The notes below the pieces were generated by a model. It was not told the DNA's origin. It searched no databases and saw only the letters and a program-made list of their open reading frames with translations. A DNA stretch of 64,000 nucleotides from Lactuca virosa (lineage: Eukaryota; Streptophyta; Magnoliopsida; Asterales; Asteraceae): positions 309,499,701 through 309,563,700 of the forward strand of contig CAKMRJ010002223.1 in the NCBI GenBank assembly GCA_928212115.1. The letters are read 5' to 3'. This document shows, in pieces, positions 1-12,355 of the stretch. Numbering within the stretch: the first letter of the stretch is position 1; each line of letters opens with the position of its first letter. Made by a program: the position numbers and the translations under genes.

Positions 1-343
1 AATGCTGTCACAATGATTGTGACCTTTGAGAGGCTTTATCTATCTCAAGGGTTTTAACCTGAGTTTTGGGTTTTCAATAATTACTTTTGCTTTTCGAATA
101 CCAATGACAAATACACCTTTTACGCCTGAAAACAACCATGTTCTACTTCCCGAGGGAAGGACTAGCCCTAAGAATTGGCATAATCATTGGTTTCGAGTTG
201 ACGTTTCTCATGTTGGGGGTCCTTTATTTCGTATAGAATCCACTTCTGATGGTGCTCTTAAGTTGTTGCCTCGCAGTACAAAATATTTCGTTTGCTAAAC
301 AACTTCCAAGTCGTTCCTGAAGATTTCCCGGAGGTCGAATTGT
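1..343 (+). pseudogene. Fragment of unidentified coding sequence at the G1 insertion point
   Basis: An open frame of about 90 codons runs from 26 to 298 without a recognisable domain; the part from about codon 27 looks protein-like (Pro/Asn-rich, then a KNWHNHWFRVD stretch). Just past the stop, another frame stays open to the G1 LTR, suggesting a frameshift. It could be the N-terminal side of the retrotransposon-associated ORF found on the far side of G1 (46437-47925), but no sequence continuity proves this. I do not recognise the product. Confidence 0.25.
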
Positions 344-1783
344 AACACTTAAATTTGGTAAGTTTCGCATTTAACCTCTTTTATCTAAAAAGTTTGAAAT
401 TTGGTCCTTAAATTAGTATGTGGGCGTACTAGGTGGTACGCTTAGCGTACTACCTAATTCATGATCGTGGATTCAATCCACGTACGTTGGGCGTACCTGG
501 AGTACGCATGGTGTACGTGAGCTTTAATGAAACCCTAATTTTTAGGGTTTTCACCCTACTTAACACTTATGATAGCCTCATTTGGTCATGTTTATCCAGC
601 CTCTACCCTCCTTTGTCCAGAAATCGAAACCCCAGTGTGTTTTTGTGAGTTTTGAGCCTTAAAGAGTGTTTGTTGGTGATTTGTGAAGGAGAAGAAGAAG
701 AGGACCAATTGGAGAAGTGTCTTGAGCTTTGAAGATCCAGGGTTAACTCATCATTTGCAAGCTTTTTGAGGTAAAAAGCTCACATCTTGATGATCCATGA
801 TACTAGATCTAGTTATGTTGTTATTTTATGCTTTTTGAGTCCTTGGAGTGGTTGATGAGCTTCTTGACTCACTCCAGAAGTTATGTTGTTAGATCTAGGC
901 TTCTTTTGGTCCCCTTATTCATAAAAATGCAAGCTTTATGATGTATCTTGGACCATGCATGTGTTAAGACCTTGGTTAATTCCTTTTTGAGCTCTTGAGC
1001 CTCATTAAGACATGCATGTATGTAAAGTTTCCAACTTTACGTGAAAAGTCACCCTAAGGAGTCAGATGAGAGTTGGGCTTGAAGTCTCAATGGATTAAGT
1101 GCTTAATGAAGTGGGGTGGTCAACTGGGGAGTACGTTGGGCGTACCAAGCTGGTACGCTGCACGTACTAGCCCAAGAAGGTGTGCGCTAAGCGTACGAGC
1201 TGAGTACGCCCACGTACTCAGCAGGTGGGTTTCGGATTTTGGGCTTCTCGGTTTGGGGTCCAGGTTGGACTTAGGAGATTAGGGTCTTGTTGGACCATCA
1301 TATTTCTATTTTTGGGCTGATGTCATTATGTTGGGTTCTTTTGAAGGCCCACGAAGGGATTTGGGCCTAATTTGGAAGATTGGGCCATAGTTGGGCTTTG
1401 GGTGACCATTTTTGGAATTGGGCCTTTTTGAGTAGCTAGTTTGGGCTTTGGCCTTGGGCCAAGTTAGCTAAAGGTTAAATGGTCTTGTACCCTAGTTTAG
1501 ACTCTTATCATGACTCGGGATGCAACTATTATTTGGATGTTATTTTATGATGATAGCGTGCGGATTTTCGGACCAGTAGCCAGAGATGTATGTGTGAGAT
1601 TCAGTAGTCTGAGGTAGGTTTCCTCACTGTGTTTAGCGGGTCGAAGGCACCAATGTCGGCCCATGATTTATTATGTTAGGTGCTAGATGTCTGCGTGACT
1701 CTTGCATGTGTTATGCGTTGGTATGTGACGGGCGAGGCCCAATGACTGTATTGTATGCTATTGTCTGAGTGATTATCGCATGT

Positions 1784-3609
1784 TGTAACGTCCTGAAAGA
1801 TCACAAGGTAAAATTTTCATTTTTATACCATCAAAACACTCATTTGTCTTTTACTCAAACATTTAAAAGTATTTCATAATAAAACAGTTATCAGAGTACA
1901 ATCCCAAAATCACAAGTTACGGAAAAACATGGGTGTATGTGCTGCGATCAAGTCGGGCCCTTCCTTTTTGAACCGAAAGTACCTGAAACCATAAAAAATA
2001 AACCGTAAGCACAAAGTTTAGTGAGTTCCCCAAAATACCACATACCATACATATTATACATGCCATAGAAAGTGCTAAGTGCCGACCATAGTCTTCCCAT
2101 TATGCCACGAGTCGTGTCGTGGTCTTTCCTTGCCAGGTCGGGGGCCAAAACCCTAGGTCTCATAGACAAGTGCCAGGAGCCACCTCCTGGTCTTCCATAC
2201 AAGTATCACAAACACAACTAGCATACAGTCTACAACTATCTATCTACTTAACTGTCAGGGTCCGGACCCGGGTCTTGCATACAGATTTTCCAGGAGCCAC
2301 CTTCGAGTCTTTCATACAATGTCAAGGGTCACCCCTTGGTCTTCCAACAATACATAAGCCAGTGGGCCGGCATTGGTGCCTTTGACCCATATATATAGTG
2401 AGTAGACTCACCTTAAACCAAGATAACCGAACACTCGAGCTGCTGGTACCGGAATCCTCACACTAACAAAAACAAATAACATTCCATCAATAAATGATTC
2501 CCGATCCAAACAAGAATTCTAGCCCGATGACCAATCTTCAGGGTAAAAGTCCATTTTACCCCTTTCCGTACTTTTCCAAATAGCAAAGACCAATCCACTA
2601 GCATCATAAGCCCAATCCCTTAAATGGCACCACAAGGCCCAATAAGGCCCAATATCCAAATTGAGCCCAAACCCATCATGGGCCTAATCCGAGAAGGCCC
2701 AATATCCTAAAAGGCCCAAAATATCCAATGGTCAACCCAGGTCAAACTTCTGGTCATTGGCCCATGGTCAAAAGGTCAACACATCGAGAAAACCCCAACA
2801 GATTGAGTACATCCCGCATACTCGATGAACCTGTACAACTAGGGATGAGTAAAGGAACCGACCCGATTAGAACCGGCCCGAACCGGAACCGGCCCGGGAA
2901 CCGAACTTGGTGGAAAATAGGAACCAAACGGGAGTGTCAGCTGTATCGGTTCCGGTTCCTACCGGTTCTTGCCGTGTCTTCAATGTTGGAAACGGTCCTC
3001 GAGAAATAGTAACATTCGATTCAGGTTTTTTCTGGTTCTACTGGTTCCGGTTGCCGGTTCCAAAAATCCACAAGAATATCGTCCTGGTCCCGGCCCGACT
3101 GATTCCATCGGGTTCCAGTTCCGGTACCGGTTCCGGCCGGTTCCCCAGTCACAAAATATCCATAGGTCAACCCAGGTCAAACTTCCGGTCAATGGTCCAA
3201 AATCAAAAAGTCAACACATTGAGAAAACCCCAACAGACTAAGTACGCCCCGCGTACTCGATGGACCTCTACAACACTTAAATTTCATTTGACCATAACTA
3301 CTTCGTTCTAAGTCCATTTTCGATGAACTTTATATCCATGAAAAGGTGACTAGAAGCCCTACACTACTATCAACTCACCCCCGCCTTAAGACTTCCTGAA
3401 CAAAAACCCAAAATTCATAAAGGCTTGAATGCCAAATTACGATCATACACCTTGGTTCCGAAACACAACCGAACTCTTGGATCACCTAATCTATAATACC
3501 GATGACCAAAAAGGCTAATTCTCTTCTTCCCCAAGGCCCTAAGCCTTATGATAATCGATAATCGGGCCACACTCCTAAATAATGAAATGAATCGGAACCG
3601 GATGTTACA
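1784..3609 (-). repeat. 3' LTR of G2(minus)
   Basis: Read on the minus strand it starts TGTAACATCC at 3609 and ends GGACGTTACA at 1784. It is longer than the plus-strand G2 LTR (about 1.83 against 1.43 kb) because it holds an internal duplication plus a CCGG-rich insert around 2728-3270. It carries the GTACGC-type repeats (for example near 3241). Confidence 0.87.
2840..3166. repeat. CCGGTTCC-rich insert between two copies of a 100-bp LTR segment
   Basis: The stretch begins TAGGGATGAGTAAAG and is dominated by GGTTCCGG/CCGGAACC words; such composition is seen in some plant hAT-type miniature elements. The LTR segment containing GGTCAACCCAGGTCAAACTT occurs both before (about 2730-2839) and after (about 3167-3270) it. 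I see no clear terminal inverted repeats, so its class is open. Confidence 0.45.
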
Positions 3610-3622
3610 ACTCTCCTCCACT
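3610..3622 (-). other. Polypurine tract of G2(minus)
   Basis: On the minus strand GTGGAGGAGAGT directly precedes the LTR start TGTAACATCC, the expected plus-strand primer position. It fixes the element's orientation as minus. Confidence 0.85.
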
Positions 3623-3800
3623 TAAATTACATTTCATCCTCAAAATCGCTCCTTACTAACACATAGCCACACCAGATAACCCGAACAGCCCATCTACACT
3701 CTAATATGGGCTGAAATAACAATCCACATATACAACAACATACCAAGCCTGCAACCGAACCGGTCTTCTCATTTCAAAAGTTAAATTCCGGGGAATAATC

Positions 3801-4566
3801 TGTTGGGTTTTATGTACTCTAACATCCATATGGTGCACATACAACCCTAATGCTTTGGATCTAAGTTTTCTCTAATTATTCATGCAATATTTATTTTCCA
3901 AAGCATGAAGCCTAACTAGCATGCAAAGGTGACATTTGAATCATGAAACTAGTTAGAAAATTACCTTTTGATGTAGCGTGTAGAACTTGGCCTTAAAAGA
4001 GCTTATCACCCCAAGTGTGATGCCTCAAACAAGTCACAAACCCAATAAACAATTAGAGGACATGAGAGAGTTAGGAGACACAAACAGCGAGCCCTTCTTG
4101 GAATGCATGTGGTAACCGATTTTAGAGCTTAGGGTACACATTTATAGTGTAGAATTCCAAGAGTCATTTATAACCCTAATTCTTAACACTAAGCTTATGA
4201 TCCAAAATTGATTTGGACTAACACTTCATGGACTAACTTATAAGCTTAGTCCATCACAAATCAATCATGGATCATTAGCCCAAACCATATGTATCACTGA
4301 TTTACATAATCAGTCCCCGTTAATTTAATTAGTCTCTTTTGATCACTAAATTAATTCCAAATTAATTCTTGATCAATACTAATTAAATAATATGATTTCC
4401 TCAATAATAATTATTCTTATAATATATTAATAAATCACAAATAACCTCTCTCTCAAATATCCAACCTATCAAATTGTTGTGGTGAAGGCAACCCGAAATG
4501 GACCATGCTACTATCGGGTCAAGTACATACCAATTATAGTTATGGGCTTAGACACCTAATCCAACA
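3801..4566 (-). repeat. 3' LTR of the truncated copia element
   Basis: Its plus-strand ends are TGTTGGGTTT (3801) and ATCCAACA (4566); in sense it begins TGTTGGATTAG like copia-1. The neighbouring antisense ATCTCCCACTTGG is the purine tract. Confidence 0.88.
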
Positions 4567-5350
4567 ATCTCCCACTTGGATAAGTATAATAATTATAATT
4601 TCCAATGTAACTTCAAAATCCGATTAGCAATCGTAGCTCTCAAAAAGCCGTTGGCGAACTCTGACGTGTCCATTAGATAAGGGATCATATAATCCTCTGT
4701 TCTTCAAGATATCGTGCAGACAAATACATGTAACATAGTCATACTTATTGTCCTGCAGTTTGTTTCCCGATTTCCCATTTGTTTGACATAGAACTTAGTT
4801 GAACACATCAATTGAGTCCTGACCGGGCCTGACACATAAGTCAAAACAAAATCATCGAGGGGCCCAAGATATTGCTTTTAATCCTCTTAGGATAAAATGA
4901 ATAGATAAACTTCGACTCATATGCTTTTACTAACTACTCGTCAAATCATACACAATAATACATTTTATAACATCAAGTTACTAATTATATGATATTATCG
5001 TCTCACAATCACTTGTGATAAATTTCATGAAATGATTCATGTGAGCGTGGGTTTAGTCCAATACTCAAATCTTATTTCAAGAGCACTCATGAATGTTTGT
5101 AGCAAACTTTGCTATGTCTAACACCTTAGACAATCTTAAAAAAACCCATTCATGACTGTCCACTTTCATAACCTACTTCCAAAGTATGATCGACTATGGA
5201 TGGTTTGAATAATCTTATTATTCTGGAAGTCAAAACATGCAAAATGAAACAATAGTAAACAATTGTCACAAGATAGTAACTTTACTTATAAATAAAACTC
5301 CTTGTATTCAATCATAAAATGTCAATTACCTTTTAGCTATTACAAGTTTC

Positions 5351-5358
5351 TATATAGA

Positions 5359-5412
<54 letters not shown>
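5351..5412. repeat. TA dinucleotide microsatellite
   Basis: An almost pure run of TA repeats within the copia fragment, between the 3' end region and the RNase H remnant. Confidence 0.95.
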
Positions 5413-5414
<2 letters not shown>

Positions 5415-5439
5415 AATCATTAAAAACTAATATCGTCCT

Positions 5440-5632
5440 TCAGTCCGATACTCCTAGCGTGCTGCAAGTGCTTAACCCTACTCAGTCCCTTCGTAAGGGG
5501 ATCTGCTGTGTTCTCCTATGACGATACCCCATTCATTACGAGGAGTCCTTCTTCTACTCGATGTCGTATGAAGTGATATTTTCTGTTGATATGCCTGGAT
5601 CTTCCATGATCCCTTGTTTCCTTGGCTAAGGC
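5440..5632 (-). pseudogene. C-terminal remnant of copia RNase H
   Basis: The minus-strand translation contains SRHINRKYHFIRHRVEEGLL and, after a TAG stop, ENTADPLTKGLSRVKH, the typical tail of Ty1/copia RNase H (an ADPLTK-type motif near the polyprotein end). This domain removes RNA from the RNA:DNA hybrid during reverse transcription. Only about 60 codons survive, ending at the deletion joint with the G2 LTR. It is the only pol sequence seen in the truncated element and shows that its parent was autonomous, unlike copia-1 and copia-2. Confidence 0.8.
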
Positions 5633-5633
5633 G

Positions 5634-6085
5634 ACCCCACGTACCCCTTAGTACGCCCGATGTACTCAAAAGGAAGTCGCGATCCATTCACCCACTACAC
5701 CCTAAGTAGACGACGAGTACTCCCCGCGTACTCGATGGACCTCTACAACACTTAAATTTCATTTGACCATAACTCTTTTGTTCTAAGTCCATTTTCAAAG
5801 AACTTTATATCCACAGAAAGGTGACGTGAAACCCTACAATTCTATCAAATAAACCCCGCCTTAAGATTTCCCAAACAAAAACCCAGAATTCATAAAGGCT
5901 CGAACTGCCAAATTATGATTATACCCCTGGATTCCAAAACACAACTGAACTCTTAGATCACCTAATCTATAATACCCATGACCAAAAAGCCTAATTCTCT
6001 TCTTCCCCAAGGCCCTAAGCCTTATGATAACCGATAATCGGGCCACATCCCTAAATAATGAAACGATTCGGAACCGGGTGTTACA
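5634..6085 (-). repeat. 5' LTR remnant of G2(minus)
   Basis: Positions 5740-6085 repeat 3270-3609 with scattered differences and end GGGTGTTACA before CATGT. Only the U3-proximal part is left; the rest was lost in the deletion that also cut the copia fragment. Confidence 0.85.
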
Positions 6086-6202
6086 CATGTGCTAGTGTGA
6101 TTATATGTTTATATGTTATATGTGTACCAGGCAGGGCACAAATCTGAAAACCGAGTGGGGCTCGATGTCGGGTAGGGCCCTAGTATGTGTTTATTATGTA
6201 TG

Positions 6203-6974
6203 TGTTGGATTAGATGTCTAAGCCCATAACTATTATTGGTATGTACTTTTCCCGAGAGTAGCATGGTCCATTTGGGTTGCATATAATCAGGACAATTTGT
6301 TAGGATAAACTATTGAGAGAAGGTTATATATGATTTATTAATATATTATAAGTTCTAATATATTAATATGAAATCATATGTTTTAATTAGTATTGATCAA
6401 GAATTAATTTGTAATTAATTTGGTGATCAAAAGATACTAATTAAATCTATGGGGACTAATTATGGTAATTAGTTATATTTATATGTGTTCGGCTTATGAT
6501 CAATGTTGGACCAAGTTTATGTATGGATACATAAAGAGTTGGATCACATGAACCATGGATCATAAAACCAATGGGTATGGATTTGGGTTATACCCATGAC
6601 CCTTGGAATCCTACATATAAATAGGTGAGTACATAGCCAAAAACGAAACACATGCTCTTGGAGTTCATATGGATGGTTTTTGGTGTATGAAGATTCTCTC
6701 TCAATTGTCTTCCTTTGTCCATGATGTGTTGTGACTTCATTTGAGGCTTCCACAATATTGGGGCTAAGCTCTTAAGGCCAAATACATCAAGACTTCAAGC
6801 TACATAAAAGGTATGTTACCCTAACTAGTATCTTATATGGTTTATGTAAATGCATGCTAGTTCTAGGTTTAATGCCTTCAAAAGCATTTGCATGTATAGT
6901 TAGTGAAAACATAGATCCAAGGTATTTAGGGCTGTATGTGAACCATAGGGTGTTGTAGTATACAATACCCAACA
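6203..6974 (+). repeat. Copia-1 5' LTR
   Basis: 772 bp, TGTTGGATTAG to AATACCCAACA. It contains TATAAATAG at 6616-6624 and a splice-donor-like AAAAG/GTATGT at 6807-6816, in an order that fits promoter, short first exon and intron start. It closely matches the 3' LTR. Confidence 0.95.
6616..6624 (+). promoter_or_regulatory. TATA box of copia-1 5' LTR
   Basis: TATAAATAG lies about 190 bp upstream of the LTR splice-donor-like site. The same order and similar distance are seen in copia-2 (27751-27761) and copia-3 (59571-59580). Confidence 0.65.
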
Positions 6975-6975
6975 G

Positions 6976-6988
6976 TGGCTTCAGAGCC
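6976..6988 (+). other. Primer-binding site of copia-1
   Basis: TGGCTTCAGAGCC follows the LTR after one base; it differs at two positions from TGGTATCAGAGCC, the complement of the initiator tRNA-Met 3' end. The changes are probably decay. Confidence 0.85.
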
Positions 6989-8573
6989 ATGGGTTGTTTT
7001 CAAATTATATTTGATGCTACTTGCTGAAAAAAGCTAAAATAATCGAATTTTTGCTTTCTAGACAGGGAACTGGACGAGTCCATTGAGGGACTCGACGAGT
7101 CCATATGTAAACTCATCCAACTCGTCGAGTTGGTTCTTACACTCGGCGAGTTGGAGCCCCTGACAGCGTATATTCGAGTTTTTTTGGCCTGTTTTGATTT
7201 AGAATCATTACCAAAAAGTGTTTTTGTTCATAAAATTTGATTTTGATGTTATGGTAATGTTTATTCTCATCCAAATAAAGGATAATTGTCAAAGTTTTAA
7301 GACTTGTTATAGTTTATGTGATTAGTTAAGTTCTTGAAAATTGTTGATATGAATTATCTTGTTATGAGTTAGTTTAGATTAATAGAAAAAAATTATGTGA
7401 TAATTGTTTTCGATCCAAATTGATCTAAAAGTTGTTCATAATATGTGTTTTTGTAACTTGTCCTCAGTTATATGAAAGTCTCTTTTTTGAATTTTTAAAC
7501 ACTCATAAGATTTCCATAAGTTATGAAAATGAAGAGTCTCATTTTTTTAAATGTTTTAAAGTCTTCCATAACTTGTCCTCAAATTATGGAACTTGAAAGA
7601 GTTTTCATTAAACTACTTTAAACTCATAGGTTATGGAAATCAAAAGTTTTTGAATTGTTCAAAACTTTCCCTCAAGTTTTGGAATTTATGTAAAGTCACC
7701 CCCCGTGTATACTTTAATTCCAACCTTTAGAATTTTAATAGTTTAAAATTCAACCTTTATACTATTATAATATTATAGGTTTAATATTTATATATGTATA
7801 AGAGTAAGTCAGTCTTACCGTTAGTAGGCCTCATTCACAAAGCCGGTTTATAGGGGGGTATAAGGTTACTACCTATAAAATGGCAGTTTAATGGGTGTCC
7901 ACTCTCATCCACCGCTTCCTTGACTGGTGGAGGGTCGTTAGCCGAACGTGTTTGACAGGACATTAATTCTCCCTTCATTAAAAGTATAATGATAAATATA
8001 AAGTAACTAAACTTTATTAAATTCCCAATCTTAGTTACTTTAGGAAAATGTTTAATTTGGTGCAACCCATGAAATTACACTTTGTACCTTACAAGTCGTT
8101 GGTGGAGCGTGGTGGTTAATCGGCACACTAACATGGACTAGTAAGAGTGACAAGGGTAACTTATGTTTATTATAGATTGGTGGAGCGCGTGTGGTTAACT
8201 GGCATATCGATTAGGTGATAAAGTTAAGGGTACCAAGTTAATTTGCATGGTTATTCACACCTTGTTTATGATCCTCGACATCCCAGTCACAAACTTGAGA
8301 GGGCACAACCGAGATTTAAACATGCCATTGAAAAGTTCAATGAATCTCAAAAGATCTAGGAGTTTCAATCCAATTAAAACCCAATACCCTATTAGGTTTT
8401 CATGGTGGAAATTGGTGAATCGTCAGTCACCTACCTTCAAATATTTTATAGCTCGGATTACGACATCCCTCATCCAAGTTATGAAATATTGTGTTGGGTC
8501 CTAGCCTTAATATTTCATATTGGGTGTTATATTAAGGACTTAAATCAACTAACTTGAATTTCTCCCATTGTAG
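6989..8573 (+). other. Copia-1 leader (untranslated)
   Basis: No gene is seen. It holds a cluster of ACTCG.CGAGT inverted repeats (7088-7151), an A/T-rich stretch, a block from about 7818 to 7945 strongly shared with copia-2 and copia-3 and containing a conserved hairpin, and two copies of a GGTGGAGCG.GTGTGGTTAA module (about 8100 and 8180). It ends in TTCTCCCATTGTAG, a 3' splice-site-like sequence touching the gag ATG. Confidence 0.8.
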
Positions 8574-9342
8574 ATGTCTGGTTCAGACAACTATGATCTT
8601 CCCAAATCTCTTGGAACAAGTTTTCCTAATGAAGATGATGTCCCGTGATTGGATCATGGAAATCATACTTCTCTTCCCCAACCTCCTCCAATTATTCTCC
8701 CTAACCCACAAGTTCTTGAAAAATTCAAGGTCACTCAATCCCTATTGGCAAGCAATGTTTATATGTGCTCACATCGTGGAGATGAAGTCACATATTGACA
8801 AGCTGGGAGAGTTGGGTGTCGAAGTCTCGAAGAAGTTGGCTGTTGACTGGGTTCTTTAGTCACTTCCTTATGATAGATCACGACATGACCCTTAATGATC
8901 TTACTTATTTGCTTGTTGCTGCTGAATCAACAATGATTTGGAGCACTGGTAAAGCAAATTTAATTGGAAGATCTACTTCCCAAACTTCTATGGACATTGA
9001 CAATGGTGACATTGGAAATCCACAAAAGCTTCTCTTCCCAATGGAAAGGGATCGACCATAGTCAACTCGGTTGACCAAATGGTAAAGAGAAAGGCTAAGT
9101 CTGAGATAGTCCCATGTACCATTCCCAAAGAGTCCATATGTTTCTATTGCCAAAAGAAGGGACATTGGTTTCGAAGCTGCCCTATTTACCTGAAGAATCA
9201 TAAGGATTGTAAAGTCAGAATGTATGACTCTACTTCAGGTAAGTCCACTATCTAACTCTGTTAAGTTCCTATTTGGAGATTCTTATTACATGATGTGACT
9301 AGGTCGCATTTTTATGTTTTAAGATTCAAAGAAAAGAGAGAA
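8574..9342 (+). pseudogene. Copia-1 gag (broken)
   Basis: The ATG at 8574 follows TTGTAG and opens MSGSDNYDLPKS, matching the intact copia-2 gag. Gag builds the particle that packages element RNA. Remnants of the second half of a copia gag domain (HIVEMKSHIDKLGELGVEVS) and a zinc knuckle CFYCQKKGHWFRSCP (CX2CX4HX4C) are visible but spread over different frames. Stops occur near 8648 and 8858, with small insertions or deletions between. A CAG/GTAAGT at 9236-9244 near the end is a textbook splice donor. The same place in copia-2 has a weaker donor and a good acceptor 85 bases on. Confidence 0.85.
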
Positions 9343-12300
9343 AGCTTAAAGGAAGAGTAAGCTGATTCTAATCGTGAATAGATGGATTTCGGTCGCATGG
9401 TTCGATGATCAGAATTTTGAGTTGCTGCTTATGAGTTATGAAAGATTGCTTAGGAATGCATAATAACATAATTTTCATATGTATTTGCATTGTAAGGATA
9501 AGTTTTTTCCGCAATTTTAAAATAAAAAGAAAATTTTTGATTTATTTAATTTAAGTATCGTTACAATGGAATTTGTGAAAATTATTGTTTATATGATTCC
9601 ATTGATAGCAATATTGGAAAATGGATTTGATTCTTTCGTTTGTGGTAGTGTCATAATTTACCAAATAAGCAAAGATTCTCATCACCCAAGTTTCAGTTGG
9701 ATAGAAACTTGGAATCATGCACCTTGTATTGTATGATGAATGAGAATTTTTCATCTTTGGAAAATTAAGACTAATTCCTTGTTCACATGTATATGCGAGT
9801 CAAGTGAAGGACTAGGAGATCGGGTACACTTGGTTGTGCGCTGGTCAGGTCCACCACAAAAGAGCGATAAGGCTGTTCGTCATGATTTACTAAAGTCTAG
9901 TAAATATGGTTATGCTTACAAGTTTAAGTGTAATTCTGAAACATTGGAAAGGTTTCAATGTATGGCAGGACGAATGAGAAGAATCAAATTAGGCAGAAAG
10001 ATAAAGGTTTCTCCAATATGAAGAGATGGGAGAGTACTTGAGTATCTTGTTTTATGATCATCTTAATGATTATGAAAAACCATATCACAATTGATCCTCT
10101 AAGCACATATTAGTGCATTTGTTTGACTAAGAAGAGGAATCGTGAATTGTTGAAATGGTTAAATCAAAAGATGAATCATACTTCGTTCCAAAATTGAGTC
10201 TTAGAGTAATACTCCAAGATTGTAACTTGAGTGAAATAATCTTAAGAAGGTTTAAAACACTTATCAAATGTAGAGTAAAATGTTTTCTACTCTTTTACAT
10301 TTGAAATTGGTAAGTTGTGATGTTTTTGGATAAAACAAAGACCAACTAAGACCAATTGAGTGAAGTGTTTATCTTGATAAGAATCTGCACTAACTCTTGA
10401 ATATTTGTTTTGTCAAGGAATGGTTCTTGACAAAAGAATCTTATATGTCAAGAGGTCAGTGGGAGTCTTAAAGATCTTGAAAAAGTTTCAAGAACTAATT
10501 AAGAATAAAAACCTGTTGTTTATCACTAGCACACGACTTGAGGTTTGTAACCTATCGTGTTGATATACTCTTATTTTTGTGCCCATTCCAGTTAAAGTTG
10601 ACCATGCATCTGAGTTCTACAAGTTCTCAATTGTTTTCATAACAACCTGGAAGCAATGGTAGGCCCTTGTGTTGCCAAGTGGCAAGAAGTTAAAATTGCA
10701 CAAGTTCAGTCCATATGAGTTTGGATTTGTCACTAACCTTGTTTTGTGATTATGGTTTTGACAAATTCACATGGATAGGAACACATACACCATAAAATCT
10801 AAGTAGATTTTAAGGAGATAGCAATTGTGATATTCGCATTCTCAAAGTCGTTAGTGGAGCGTGTGTGGTTAACCAGCACACTAACATGGACTTGTGAGAA
10901 ATGGCAAAGGTCTAAACAATTGAGACTATGATTACGAAATCCCTTTTCATAGTTCTAAAATTGTTTAGACACACATGTGAGCTATCTAAGAAAAGGTGTA
11001 TGATTTTGATAAAGTCTAATCAAACCATCTCGTATCAGAAATCTGAACTTTGGTAGGAAAGTCAATAAAGTATTGATTTCTAGAAGTCCAGCTGATTTCT
11101 GGATACATGTCAAAGCTATTGGGAGCATAAGTGTTATGCTAATAATTATCATGTTAGTGGGAGCATGATTTTTATGCTAAGTTTTGCAAGTTAGCAATGT
11201 TAATTATAGAAAAAACCAAAGTTTCAATTTGCAAAGCTGTAGGGGTTGAAAAGTTGTTTTGCTATAATTAAGGGAGAGGAAATTATACTTCATTCCAATT
11301 CTAAAAGCTTAGATTGTGAGTTTTTAATCAAATTTAGTCATAATTACATTATTTGCATTCTAAAAATTCGATTAGGATTACGACACCCCTTTTCATAATT
11401 CGAATTATGAGAACATGGTAAATTATAAGAAATATTGTAGCAAAATATTGGTCAAGTATCATGTCTTTATGAGAAACATCATGAATCGTGTCCCATATGC
11501 TTCGGGTATAGGATCGATTACATGTGCTATAATATTCACCCGTTCTAATTTTTCCAAATGCCTAGGGCATTAAGAGGGAAAAAGGAATAGAACTAGATAT
11601 GACTAAAATGATTAAGCAATTGTCGAGGACAATCTGCGGTTTACCAAAGATTGGTTTCTCATGCACAGTTGGAAGTATAGTGTTAAATTTTGGAAGGACC
11701 ATATTGACATATTCTGAAAAGAGGCAACTTTTGTTCAGAAGTGATAGTCAAAATAGGAATGTGGAAATGTTTCCATAGGTGGAAGTTATTCATTAAATCT
11801 GTGTAAGATTAGAAAACTTAATGCAAGAAGGATGTTCAAAGGAATGTAATTTGAATTTGAGACTTCGATTCCATGGAATTTCTCTCCATTGGAATACTTT
11901 GTAAATGTCTGTTGCCAAGTCTTTGTGACTTTTGTGCATAGTCATTTCAAGAGGATCAATGCATATAAGTTTAGAATGTAACATATTTCAGTAAATGGCA
12001 AAGAATCTTGTATTCTTACATTTGCGGTGAGGATTTGGGATTGTGAAATGAGCATCATTGGAATCATGTTCAATTGATCTATTTCACAAAGTAAGGATCA
12101 CAGAGAAACATAGTGTGCATACTTGGAATATGACATAACTATTGTTTGGACAAACATAGTGTGCATGCTTGGAGCATGACATGACTATTGTTTCAGTTCA
12201 AGTATTAAGTTGATTATTCCAAAAATTATACAATGAATAATGTGTAATCAATGTGGTGATAAATAAAAGGTGTTTTATTTATATTCATAAGTTATGAGAC

Positions 12301-12355
12301 CATATTGGATTAGATTATTCTTGTGTTTCACTTTGCATGTTTTAACTTCCCAAAT
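9343..12355 (+). other. Copia-1 non-coding interior
   Basis: About 3 kb where pol would be expected; no frame shows integrase, reverse transcriptase or RNase H motifs. Much of it is also found, in antisense, in copia-2 (about 22855-25060), so it is a family feature rather than random decay. One more copy of the GTGGAGCGTGTGTGGTTAA module lies near 10855. Confidence 0.7.

Larger units (their letters stand above)
3801..5633 (-). mobile_element. Truncated Ty1/copia element inside G2(minus)
   Basis: A 766-bp LTR (3801-4566) in antisense is followed by an antisense purine tract (4567-4580), element-end sequence shared with copia-1 and copia-2, a TA microsatellite and the tail of an RNase H gene, which stops abruptly at about 5633 where G2 LTR sequence begins. 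The 5' LTR and most of pol are missing, so there is no second target duplication to read. Confidence 0.85.
1779..6090 (-). mobile_element. G2(minus): internally deleted Ty3/gypsy element with CATGT target duplication
   Basis: The element proper is 1784-6085, flanked by CATGT at 1779-1783 and 6086-6090. On the minus strand both ends begin TGTAACA.CCGG. The LTR family matches the plus-strand element starting at 54770: both contain the GGCTTAG..CCTTGGGGAAG block near their start. Only the 3' LTR (left), about 190 bp of internal sequence, a copia fragment and about 450 bp of the 5' LTR (right) remain. The right LTR keeps only its U3 start, so a deletion removed most of the interior together with part of the inserted copia. 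Confidence 0.88.
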
